In this document: positions 11,363-20,689 of the stretch, in pieces
Position numbering within the stretch: the first letter of the stretch is position 1
Layout of the letters: each line of letters opens with the position of its first letter
Assembly: GCF_905404315.1 (NCBI RefSeq)
Contig: NC_066286.1
Span: 8,625,501 to 8,689,500, forward strand
Source of the DNA: Leptidea sinapis
Taxonomy: Eukaryota; Arthropoda; Insecta; Lepidoptera; Pieridae
Length of the DNA stretch: 64,000 bases
Direction: 5' to 3'
Translations under genes and position numbers: made by a program
The notes under the pieces: model-generated
The model's input: the letters and a program-made list of their open reading frames with translations, nothing else
Databases searched by the model: none
Told to the model about the DNA's origin: nothing

Positions 11363-13439
11363 ATGCGGTGCTTTTTTGCATCCTACCCGTGGAGGCAGAT
11401 CTGTTTTTCGCTGGGAGATCCAGATGCCACTGCTGACGCTGTTGCTGATGTGGTACTACAAGGTATGGAACTCTTCATTCCATCCTCCTCTGTGCCTATC
11501 GGTGGCAGGTCCCAACCATGGTTTGACCGCTCCTGCAAAATGGCCTCTCGCCGAAAGCAGGAGTGCTATCAGGCTTGGATCAATGCGGTGGTATCTAAGG
11601 ATGTGAATTCCAGCGAACTTAAAAAACACTTCAATCATGCCTCCAGGTCCTTCAAAAGAGTTATTGCTGACAGAATTGGGGAGAGACTTGCACACCTTCC
11701 CTCGGGAACTCGTGCGTTCTGGTCGCTCGTCAAGGCTGTCCAAGGAAACTTCTGCCAGCCAGACATTCCGCCACTGCACATGGATGATGACTCGCTGGCC
11801 CATGACGCGAAAGAGAAAGCTGATCTCCTGGGCTCCCTCTTCGCGTCCAACTCGACTCTGGATGACCAAGGTGCATGTTCCGCAGTGCGATTCATATATG
11901 CCGGAGGTAAAAATCCGGCATAGTGCCGTGCTTAAGGCGCTTCTCAACTTGGATATTCAGAAATCGAGCGGGCCCGATGGCATTCCCCCGATAGTGCTGC
12001 GGACATGTGCTCCGGAACTGGCGCCGGTCCTTACCCGTCTTTTCGGGCTCTCCTACTCATCAGGCGTAGTCCCGAAATTATGGAAGGCGGCTTTAGTGCA
12101 CCCGATCCCTAAGAAAGGTGTACGCTCAGATCCGTCCAACTACCGCCCCATTGCCATTACCTCCATTTTCTCCAAAGTAATGAAGTCGATCATCAACCGC
12201 CAGCTCTTGGGATACCTAGAGGGGCACCAGCTGATCAGCGACTGCCAGTACGGTTTCCGTCAGGGTCGCTCAGCTGGTGATCTTCTTGCATACCTCACCC
12301 ATAAATGGGCGCAAGCGGTTGAGTCGAAGGGAGAGGCGTTGGCGGTGAGTTTGGACATAGCGAAGGCCTTCGATCGGGTGTGGTATAAAGCGCTTATAGC
12401 GAAACTGCCATCCTATGGGCTTCCCGAGAAGTTGTGCAAATGGGTCACTAGCTTTTTGGCTGATCGGAGCATCAAGGTTGTTATCAACGGTGCATGCTCC
12501 GACTTAAAACCCATAAACGCTTGTGTCCCGCAAGGCTGCGTGCTATCCCCTACACTGTTTCTTCTACATATCAATGATATGCTACAAATCAGCAATATTC
12601 ATTGCTATGCAGACGACAGCACAGGGTATGCTTCCTACACCGGCCGTGCCAACATGTCCCGGGATAGCGTCGACGAGAACCCGAACAAACTTGTGTCTGA
12701 AATCGAGACTATGCTTTGCAAAGTCTCGGAATGGGGCCGACATAATTTAGTCCAATTCAACCCCAAGAAGACACAAGTTTGTGCGTTCACCACTAAAAGG
12801 TCTCCCTTTCCCTTTGTCGTATCCCCTCGAGATCACTCCTCTAACTGCAACAGCCTGTATTGGCATACTTGGCGTCGATATATCGAGCGACGTTCAGTTC
12901 CGTGGTCACTTGGAAGAGAAGGCCAAACTGGCCTCTAAAAAGCTTGGTGTACTCAGTAAGGCGAGACAGTACTTTACTAAAAGCTACCGCCTGCAACTTT
13001 ATAAGGCGCAAATTCGGCCTCACATGGAGTACTCTTCTCACCTCTGGGCGGGTGCTCCCCAGTACCAGCTTCTTCCATTTGACCGCATACAACGAAGAGC
13101 GGCTCGAATCATCTCCGATCGGCTTGATTCTCTAGCATTGCGTAGAGATGTGGGTTCTCTCTGCATCTTCTACCGCATTTATCACGGGGAGTGCTCAGAG
13201 GAGCTGTTCGGGTTGATCCAGCGGCCAAATTCCACCATCGGACATTACGTGCAAAGTACCATCCGCATCACGTAGACGTCTGGCATTCCACAACCGTGCG
13301 TTTTGTTCGAAATTTCTTGCCTCGCACAGCCACTTTGTGGAATCAACTACCGGCAGCGGTCTTCCCGAACCGATACGACTTAGGAACCTTCAAGAAAAAA
13401 ACTCCCACCGGCCTTAAAGGCCGGCAACGCATTTCTTGA
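11363..13439 (+). pseudogene. jockey-B reverse transcriptase (broken)
   Basis: Reverse transcriptase of the jockey-B LINE. Linker: frame 11363-11923. Polymerase: about 11904-12938, with GPDGIPP near 11970, FRQGRSAGDLL near 12260, motif A LDIAKAFDRVW near 12350, motif B PQGCVLSPTLF near 12527 and the catalytic YADDST near 12605, so the metal-binding aspartates are kept. The frame shifts near 12830 into 12781-13275 (ASKKLG, YKAQIRPHMEY, IQRRAARI, LALRRDVGSLC) and again near 13230 into 13191-13439, which ends LKGRQRIS. Three frame changes prevent translation as one protein. It closely parallels the jockey-A copy at 49103-50445. Confidence 0.85.
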
Positions 13440-13549
13440 CATACCTGTTGTTGCGGATGTCCATGGGCTCCTGTCCATGTCCTCACTTCTCCCCATCCCG
13501 TGAGCCTCTTGCCCGTTTGCCCCCTCTCATATATATAAAAAAAAAAAAA

Positions 13550-13774
13550 GGTTGAAAGATGTTTGAAGCTAGTTCCCAAACACAAGCACAACTATGCACT
13601 TCACTGAACAGCGACGTGGATCGGGCGAAACAATGCCTAGTCGCGAGTCAACAGATCGAGATGAAAGTCATAGACTAAATGTGTTAACATTATCGAGCTA
13701 ACGAATTATAAAGATTATAAAGATAAATGGATGTGTTGGCGTGTTTCTGAAAGGAGTACCTATATATTTATCAG
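13550..13774 (+). other. Junction between jockey-B tail and gypsy-1
   Basis: 225 bp with no recognised domain. It could be upstream gypsy-1 sequence (gag/protease side) too decayed to recognise, or flank. No LTR is seen here. Confidence 0.4.
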
Positions 13775-16700
13775 TTGATAGTCATTTTTGAATTGTCATT
13801 AAATTGCATATCAAATTATACTGATATATTTCATCTTGAAGGCGAACCTTTATCGTGTACAGATGTAATTCAGCACTCTATCAATACCGGTGATTCGGCA
13901 CCGATCCATGTAAAATCCTATCGCTTTCCCAAAGTTCACAAAGATGAGGTTGAAAAACAAGTAAAGAAAATGCTTGAACAAAAAATCATCCAACCATCTA
14001 CTTCCCCGTGGAATGCCCCTGTCTGGGTAGTTCCCAAAAAATAGATGCCCCTGGTAAGCAAAAATGGCGTATTGTTATTAATTACCGTCGGTTAAAGGAT
14101 GTGACTGTTTCCGAGGTATATCCTCTACCCCTAATAACCGACATATTAGACCAATTAGGTCATTCCAAATACTTTTCAACTCTTGATTTGGCATCTGGCT
14201 TCCATCAATTAAAATTAAATCCCAGTGACGTTGCCAAAACTGGCTTCAGTGTATCAACAAATAGTATATCTGGACAGAATTCTGTGAAATGAAATGAATA
14301 AATGAAATAAATAAAAAATAAAAAATAAAAAATAAAAAATAAAAAATAAAAAATAAAAAATAAAAAATAAAAAATAAAAAATAAAATCTTTACCAGAATG
14401 CCATTTGGTTTAAAAAATGCTCCATCAACGTTTCAACTTTGATGAATATTGTCCTCACTGGTCTTCAAGGTCTTCATTGCTATATATACCTTGATGATTG
14501 TATTATCTATTCCCACGACCTTGAATCACACATAAATAAGTCAGAACTTGTATTTTCTAAGCTTAGAGAAGCCAATTTAAAACTACAGCCGGATAAGTGT
14601 GAATTCCTTCGACGTGAAGTCGCTTATCTTGGTCATGTCATTACTGACAACGGTGTTTCGCCAAATCCTGAAAAAGTTAAAGCAATTTCCAATTTTCCAG
14701 TGCCCAAAAATCCACGAGATATTAAATCGTTTCTTGGTTTAACTGGTTATTATCGCCGTTTTATTGAAAATTATTCACATATTACAAAACCTCTTACATC
14801 TCTATTAAAAAAGGATGTTATTTTCAGTTGGTCTTTTGAACAAGAACAAGCGTTTAATATACTGAAACAAAAACCTATAAGTGCACCATTACTTCAATAC
14901 CCTGATTTCTCTAAAACTTTTATAGTAACCACTGACGCATCAAACTACGCTGTTGGCGCAGTTTTATCACAAGGTGAAATTGGTATGGACAAACCAATCG
15001 CTTATGCGTCTCGCACTTTAAATAAAGCAGAAGGTAATTATTCAACCACAGAAAAAGAACTTCTAGCAATTCTATTTGGTGTGAATACATTCCGTCCATA
15101 TATTTATGGTTACAAATTTAAAATTGTCACTGACCATCGTCCTTTAGTTTGGTTATTTAATGCTAAAGATCCTGGTAGTCGATTATTAAGATGGCGGTTA
15201 AAGTTAGAAGAATACGACTACGAGATTATTTATAAGCCCGGTCGAATAAATTCAAACGCTGACGCTCTGTCTCGTAACCCGGTTAACGCTGTTGTTCATT
15301 CAAATTTAAAGCATTCTACTTATGAACAATACTTTAAAGATCAATTTACTAAATCTTTTTCAAGTGATACTAAAATTGAAGAACTAAATGAAAGTCTTCA
15401 TTTAACTAAACATAAAATAATAATTTGTCCGATATCTTTAGATTTTGATTACTCTATGCCACATTGTGAGCAATTGTTATCTATGTTGAGTAGTCCCGCT
15501 GATTTCTTAGAATTAGAACGTGAATCCGAGACTGTACAGTCAGTCGATACAAGTGATAGAACCATTTACTTTTTATACACTAAGGTTCATCATTATGAGG
15601 AAACGAATTATAGAACTATATACAATTTATTATTAAAATTAAGAGATTTAATTATTAGCAAAAATGCTAACGAGAGCTATATCAATAGCTATTTCTGATT
15701 TTTCAGACCCTTTTACGAAATTAAACTATACCAAAATTTACAATATTATTTCTTATATTTTTCACGGTACAAATATAAATGTACATATTTATAAAAATAA
15801 AATATATTATCCGACACCTGCGGAAGTCCCAAATATACTTAAAGAAAATCATGGAACTACAATAGCTGGACACCCAGGTATTAAACGGATGTACAGAAGG
15901 ATAAAACAATCCTTCTATTGGTAGAATATGCGTTCAGACATAGAACGATTTGTTAAAGAATGTAAAATGTGTCAAATTAATAAACCCTTACGAGCATCAA
16001 ATAAAGCTCCCATGGTTATCACTTCATCAAGTACTAAGCCCTTTGAAAGATTGGCTCTAGATATTGTTGGAATTTTACCTGAAGCAGGTTTTCAGAAATT
16101 TAAATATATTTTGACACTTCAAGATGACCTAACAAAGTTTTCATGTGCATACCCTATGGTGACGAGCACTACTGATGAGGTTGCTAGAAGCCTTATACAT
16201 TTTATATCTTTGTTCGGGTTTCCTAAAATGATCCTTACGGATCAAGGCACATGTTTTACTTCAGAGTTATTTAAGCAATTAACCAACATTCTTAAAATTA
16301 AAAATTTTTATTCTTCTCCTTATCATCCCCAAACTAACGGTGCCCTTGAACGTTCTCATGCAACATTAAAGGAATACTTAAAATCGTTTGTTAACGAAAA
16401 TCAAAATGATTGGCATTGCTATCTAGCGACGGCAATATTATCTTATAATACAACGCCGCACTCTACAACTCTTTATACACCATTTGAATTTTTATACGGT
16501 TATAAGCCTATACCTAGTAGTGTTTACGAAACAAACGACAATAATACTTATGATGAGTATATACGAGCTCTTCAATATCGTATGCGATTTAGTAGAGAAA
16601 GAGCACTTGAAAATATAAATAAAAGCAAAGAAACTTCAAAACGTTAGTATGACTCTTCTTCTTCCTCAAAGTCGTATAAAGCAGGTGACATGGTTTATTT

Positions 16701-16848
16701 AAAACAGCACCATAGATTAAGAAAAGCGCTCTCCCCAGTGTGGAAAGGGCCTTATAAAATAATAAAGGTTAACGGAAAAAATAATGTTACCCTTTTAATA
16801 AATCGCAAACACATTAAACATCATATTGATGAAATAAAACCAGTATAA
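13775..16848 (+). pseudogene. gypsy-1 pol (RT, RNase H, integrase), broken
   Basis: The RT N-terminus (13775-14044) ends with SPWNAPVWVVPKK, then loses one base in an A run. 14008-14258 has LDLASGFHQL. A TAAAAAA array splits the domain before MPFGLKNAPSTF (14398). A further shift leads to the frame 14439-15698 with the YLDD catalytic box near 14485, the thumb (LGLTGYYRRF) and RNase H (TTDAS, TEKELLAI, TDHRPL). Integrase follows at 15664-16848: a zinc-binding HPGIKRM..C..C region, core D (LALDIVG), D (LTDQGT) and E (GALERS), and a C-terminal GPYKIIKV motif. In-frame TAG codons at 15922 and 16645 interrupt it. All catalytic acids that I can place are kept, but the gene cannot be translated through. 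Confidence 0.85.
14286..14388 (+). repeat. (TAAAAAA)n array inside gypsy-1 RT
   Basis: About eleven copies of a 7-bp A-rich unit, preceded by a short GAAATGAAATGAATAAATG stretch. It replaces a few RT codons between the FSVST-like position and MPFGL. The leading segment looks like the A-rich tail of a tiny retroposed insert, after which the array expanded. Confidence 0.85.
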
Positions 16849-16864
16849 ATTATTGTTGTTTCAG
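16849..16864 (+). promoter_or_regulatory. Candidate 3' splice acceptor for gypsy-1 env
   Basis: Immediately after the pol stop (16846-16848) comes a T-rich tract ending TTGTTGTTTCAG, with the AG at 16863-16864, just before the env frame opens. Insect errantiviruses are known to express env from a spliced mRNA, so the position fits. No donor can be shown because the 5' part is missing. Confidence 0.5.
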
Positions 16865-18540
16865 ATTATTCTTCAATTCATGTTCTACGGAACCAATTCA
16901 TCCAATTTCAAATAGCCCAGGAATTTATTTTGACCCCACTTCAGAAGCTTACTGTTATAATGACTTCTGGAACGTCGTTACTCATATTGATATTTTAAGG
17001 TTACGACTATATTTATTGAAAATTGAAAGGTCTATAATCAATTTAAAATTTTTTTGTGAAAAGGTTCAAAACCTAGCGGTCATTAGTATAGACTGTAAGG
17101 ATTCCATTAATCCCCTAGAAATTTTAGTAAATTCTAGTTTTCTTAAATATGACTCTTTATCACATCTTATTTCTGAGAACCCCGAAAATCGAACAAAAAG
17201 AGCCCTCGAGTTCGGTGGTGATGTTTTAAAATTCTTTTTCGGTACTCTAGACGCCGACGATGCGAGAAAATACGACGAAGCTATTTCAATATGTCAAGAA
17301 AGTGAGAAAGAAATCTACACTTTAATGAAAAATAGCATTCACATAATGAAATCAACTATAGGAAATTTTAATGAAACTATTATAAAATTAAATAATAACG
17401 AAATAAAATTGAATAACCGCATCGAGAAATTAAATTTTATATTTCAAGATCAAAGTAAGGTAAATTTTCTTTAAAAAGAAATGTTGAATTTCCATTAATT
17501 TTAACTTAACAAAATATGCATACTCTTATTGATTTGTCTGAGTTAAATTCATATTTTTATAATAATAGGTTGATATTTGTACTTAAGATACCATTGATCA
17601 GTTTGACTAAGTTTGATATTTATAAAAGCCTTCCATTGCCTACACCTCATGAAATTGAGCATTACCAAACTTATGTTCTTATTCAACCTTCTAAGTCTTA
17701 CATTGCTGTAACTGATGAAAGATTGTATTATGCATTATTTGATGATTTAGGTAAGTGTAAAAATGTTAATTTTGAATACATGATTTGTCCTCAGCCTGCA
17801 ATCTTGTCTACTATAAATAATCCATCTTGTGAATCTAAGCTATTAAGCGAGGTGACTTTGTCGCTACCTGATATTTGTGTTTCTTAGGTAATTTATGGCA
17901 ATATTAACTTATGGCAAAAGTTAAATAATGGACAATATATTTATGTACAGTCTAAGCCTAATAAATTAACTATTAAATGTAATAATAATATTAAAGATTA
18001 TACTTTACAAGGTACAGGAATCCTGAAACTTGAAGAGAATTGTGTTGCACATTTTCAGACTTTAACTTTTTATTCTAGCATCAACTTAAAAACAATTTTA
18101 CCTAGCCAGTTATCACTGAACTTTATTAATAATGAATTCATTATTGAAGATGATTTTTGTAGCCCAATATTTACAATGAAAGTTTAAAATTATTCTCTCC
18201 AATTAGCTTAACGAATATTGATTTAGAATCTTTAAAATTTGCCTCTCATAAGTTAGATCATTTGGAGAATGATAATAATAAAGCTGAAAATCAGCCTCAC
18301 ATAATAAAGTATGGAAATTACTATTCCATATTTACATATTTTATAATTACTTTTATTTTATTATATTTAGCTTTCAAATTATATAAGAAATGGTTGAAAT
18401 GTAACAATAACTCGTCTGCTTGTTGCATTCAAATATATAATCAATGCAATAATAAGAAAGTCCAAAGGACAATTACGTCAAGTTCCACTGCAATTGAATT
18501 GAAAGACATATCAGATGAATGTGACAAGGATTCGATTTAA
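16865..18540 (+). pseudogene. gypsy-1 env-like gene (baculovirus F-protein type), broken
   Basis: An envelope-like glycoprotein gene in the errantivirus position. The first segment (frame from about 16865 to 17474) has a furin-type R-T-K-R site at 17190-17201 followed at once by a Gly/Phe-rich segment, the arrangement of baculovirus F-type fusion proteins, and then an Asn/Ile/Leu-rich heptad-like helix. Later segments are in different frames: 17516-17887 with several cysteines, 17889-18187, and 18262-18540, which holds a ~22-residue hydrophobic transmembrane segment near 18322-18385 and a short cytoplasmic tail. At least three breaks (near 17470, 17887 and 18190) inactivate it. No signal peptide can be assigned because the spliced start is unknown. 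Confidence 0.75.
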
Positions 18541-18978
18541 AGACTTCCTGAAATAGAAATTAAAAAGCATTAAGTTCAACTAAAATCACATAGAAACTTA
18601 GATAGTTTCTAATTCAGTTGATTTTTATTTTCATTCTATTTTAAATTTATGATAACATTTTATTTCTATTTCTAGGCTTAACCAAACATACAACTATAAG
18701 TTTGTATTAGAAGTAACTTAGTTTATAAATTTATTTTTGAGGTTTGGGTAGATTTTAATAATTCGATTACTTTGATATAGATTGTAATTATTTGTAGTTT
18801 TACTTTTGATATTTAAATAAGTTAATTTACTCAAACTTAAGACTCCATGAGCTTTGATCAAAGATTAAGTTTTCAGATATAGTAATTGTTCAACATTGAT
18901 TTTGTTAAATGAATTTTATTTAGTTTCATGGAGACTTCGATTATCTCTTAGATATATCTCCGTCTTTCAGGGGGGAGA
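18541..18978 (+). other. gypsy-1 3' untranslated region and polypurine tract
   Basis: AT-rich non-coding sequence between the env stop and the LTR. It ends in a purine tract (AGGGGGGAGA, 18969-18978) that would prime plus-strand synthesis, directly abutting the TG of the LTR. Confidence 0.7.
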
Positions 18979-19183
18979 TGTTATGAACAATTGTCATACG
19001 AGGTAAATTGCCGAGTTAACATATTAGTTTTATATAAAAGCGATAGCCGCCACGCGGTGCAGAGAGTTGGCTACACTCGGTCTTGTGAGTAAGTTCTGTA
19101 TAAAATTGTGTGTGGAAATTAAAGTAATTCGGGAGTCAAAAAGTGTTTTTTTAAAAAAGGCCACCAGCGCGTCCACCCTAACA
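18979..19183 (+). repeat. gypsy-1 3' LTR
   Basis: 205 bp, beginning TGTTA and ending TAACA (a 5-bp terminal inverted repeat), immediately after the polypurine tract. A TATATAAAAG box lies at about 19031-19040, followed by a GC-richer segment that could hold the transcription start. The 5' LTR partner is not in the window. Confidence 0.7.
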
Positions 19184-19185
19184 GA

Positions 19186-19277
19186 ACCATACGTCACTTG
19201 AACTGTTGGCTCAGTTGGAAAGGGAGAGGGTTCGAGTCTCGCATTGTTCATAAATTTTGGTTACAAATTTAATTTAA
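19186..19277 (+). repeat. SINE-B fragment next to gypsy-1 LTR
   Basis: Begins CATACGTCACTTGAACTG, then the A-box-like GTTGGCTCAGTTGG, a short deletion, the B-box-like GGGTTCGAGTCTCGC and the tail TTCATAAATTTTGG. The LTR starts within what would be the upstream body of this SINE, so gypsy-1 probably inserted into it. Confidence 0.65.
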
Positions 19278-19439
19278 TATTTAGTTAGCAATCTTATCAG
19301 CATTATTTTTGTAACGTTTAGGTATTATTCTTTAATTTTCTTTGTTTATTGTTTGTCTCCTTCGTAATAAAAGTTGCAGTAATTTGTATATTTATGTGTA
19401 CTACACGTTTCAAAATAAACATTTTTCATTCATTTCATA

Positions 19440-20122
19440 TTTAATGTTAGGATGCACGTTTTCAGGAGTTGTGAAGTCTGTATTGTGTGTAAACCGAAAT
19501 TTTTAATTCATGGCACAAACAAGAATATAAATAATGCTAAAATAGTATATTATGCAACAGTTGTACAAAGAGGGTCAAAAACACGAGTGACGATGATCGC
19601 AATAATTGACGCCACCAGCGTTTTTTTTCCTAGTTATACAACGTGTCTCATACAATATTTTATCTACGACTAGGTAATTAAATAAAATAAACAAACACAT
19701 AATAACAAAAGTGTTCGAACTGCCACTTAAATGGTCGGTAAATGAATCATGTATGTGAGTGGTCTCATTTTTCTTTCAAGAAATGGCAAAGGTACACCCA
19801 TACAGCCAACGCGGGAATATTTAAAATTACAAAATATACATTTACATGCTTAGTCCAATGATTTAAACATGAAAATATTATGTATGTAATATTGTATGTA
19901 CTACGTTTTATCTAATATTTTTATAAACCTACCATACCTAACCTAGATTTAGTTGTCTGTGGCACCTAAACAACTGTGCTATATAAATAGACATTTTACT
20001 CAATAAAGTATGTACTTATAATGCTCATCGTGGCTGCATAAATGACAGATAAAAGAAGAGCAGAAAAACTATTGTCATAATGATTAGACTACAACATAGA
20101 CTGCAGTCAATGAATATAATAT
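19440..20122 (+). repeat. Duplicated block B (copy 1)
   Basis: Collinear with about 29555-30563. Shared landmarks include AGGATGCACGTTTTCA, AATGCTAAAATAGTATATTA, TATACAACGTGTC, ACTAGGTAATT and the end TGCAGTCAATGAATATAA. Copy 1 is cut at 20122 by the gypsy-2 LTR; copy 2 continues without it. Confidence 0.85.
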
Positions 20123-20656
20123 TGACACGAGAGTGAGTCAGGGATTGGAAATAATACTCCGCTTGTAGGAACGAGCCTTTATTTGGGTCACTAAGTCTCC
20201 TCTATCTTCTTCTTCTTGTAACACTTCCACTTTTCATTACTTCTTCTTTTCTTCTTCTTCTTCTTTACACTTTCGAGTCAGAACTAGAACTGCCGTAGGC
20301 CACGCTTAGTACGGCTTATATACCCCGGATCCATTCTATCTTCAAAAAGTTTCTCCCATTCAATCTTTAAATTTAAATTGTACTAGAAAATTCTTTAAAT
20401 TATTTTTATCCTGCTTACACATTTTCCATCCCTTTTTTTCTGTTCGATTTGATCCTGAACTTACTAAAAATTTCCTTTAACTTTACAAAACCCAAAAAAA
20501 TCCATACACTGGTAGGTGTATCGAACCCGGGTCTACAGCGTCTAAGTAAACACTTTTCCGCTGAGCTACGAGTATTGCTGACGGAGCTGTTGAAATTAAC
20601 AATGTCTTGAAGTTTGACAACTCTCGTCATATACTTCGAAGGGTTGCTACGCAACA
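20123..20656 (-). repeat. gypsy-2 3' LTR
   Basis: About 534 bp with TG at one end and CA at the other on either strand, next to a G-rich polypurine tract (- strand, about 20672-20659). On the - strand a TATATAAG box at about 20315-20322 and an AATAAAG signal near 20195-20201 mark the core promoter and polyadenylation region. A (CTT)n-rich stretch lies at 20205-20268. Confidence 0.65.
20508..20575 (-). repeat. tRNA-like segment with A and B boxes inside the gypsy-2 LTR
   Basis: The - strand reads TAGCTCAGCGG (20568-20558), a perfect match to the pol III A-box consensus, and about 30 bp later GGTTCGATAC (20527-20518), close to the B-box consensus. The flanking arms do not fold into a clean cloverleaf, so this looks like a tRNA-derived SINE remnant rather than a tRNA gene. 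Confidence 0.55.
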
Positions 20657-20689
20657 CTGCCCCCTCCCAAGACATGATCGTCCCGATCA

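Larger units (their letters stand above)
10463..13549 (+). mobile_element. jockey-B LINE, near full length but inactivated
   Basis: A non-LTR retrotransposon of about 3.1 kb with a GC content clearly above its flanks. It has a ~110-bp leader, an apurinic-type endonuclease, a reverse transcriptase with its C-terminal tail, a short 3' UTR and a 13-A tail at 13537-13549. No separate gag-like ORF1 is visible, so either the family lacks one or this copy lost it. The coding region is broken into at least six frames. The left edge near 10463 is approximate and I find no convincing target-site duplication. Its tail abuts the truncated 5' side of the next gypsy element, with ~225 bp between them. It interrupts block A/B collinearity. 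Confidence 0.85.
13775..19183 (+). mobile_element. gypsy-1: env-bearing Ty3/gypsy element (errantivirus-like), 5'-truncated
   Basis: The order is reverse transcriptase, RNase H, integrase, env-like gene, polypurine tract, 3' LTR. The 5' LTR, primer-binding site, gag and protease are absent, so this is a 5'-truncated copy of about 5.4 kb. The presence of an F-protein-like env groups it with insect errantiviruses (the gypsy/17.6/TED type) by general knowledge. Both pol and env carry frameshifts and stops. The LTR ends on a tRNA-derived SINE at 19186. Codon use is AT-rich, unlike the GC-richer jockey-B neighbour. Confidence 0.85.

Noticed and set aside
11456..11947. 163-codon - strand frame
   Set aside because: It lies wholly opposite the jockey-B linker and reverse transcriptase and has no recognisable domain; it is an antisense shadow.
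16849..18540. The env region as a captured host gene
   Set aside because: Its position after integrase, R-T-K-R site, fusion-peptide-like segment and membrane anchor fit an errantivirus env, and it is followed by a polypurine tract and LTR.
20508..20575. A functional tRNA gene in the gypsy-2 LTR
   Set aside because: A and B boxes are present, but the stems are not complementary enough for a cloverleaf.
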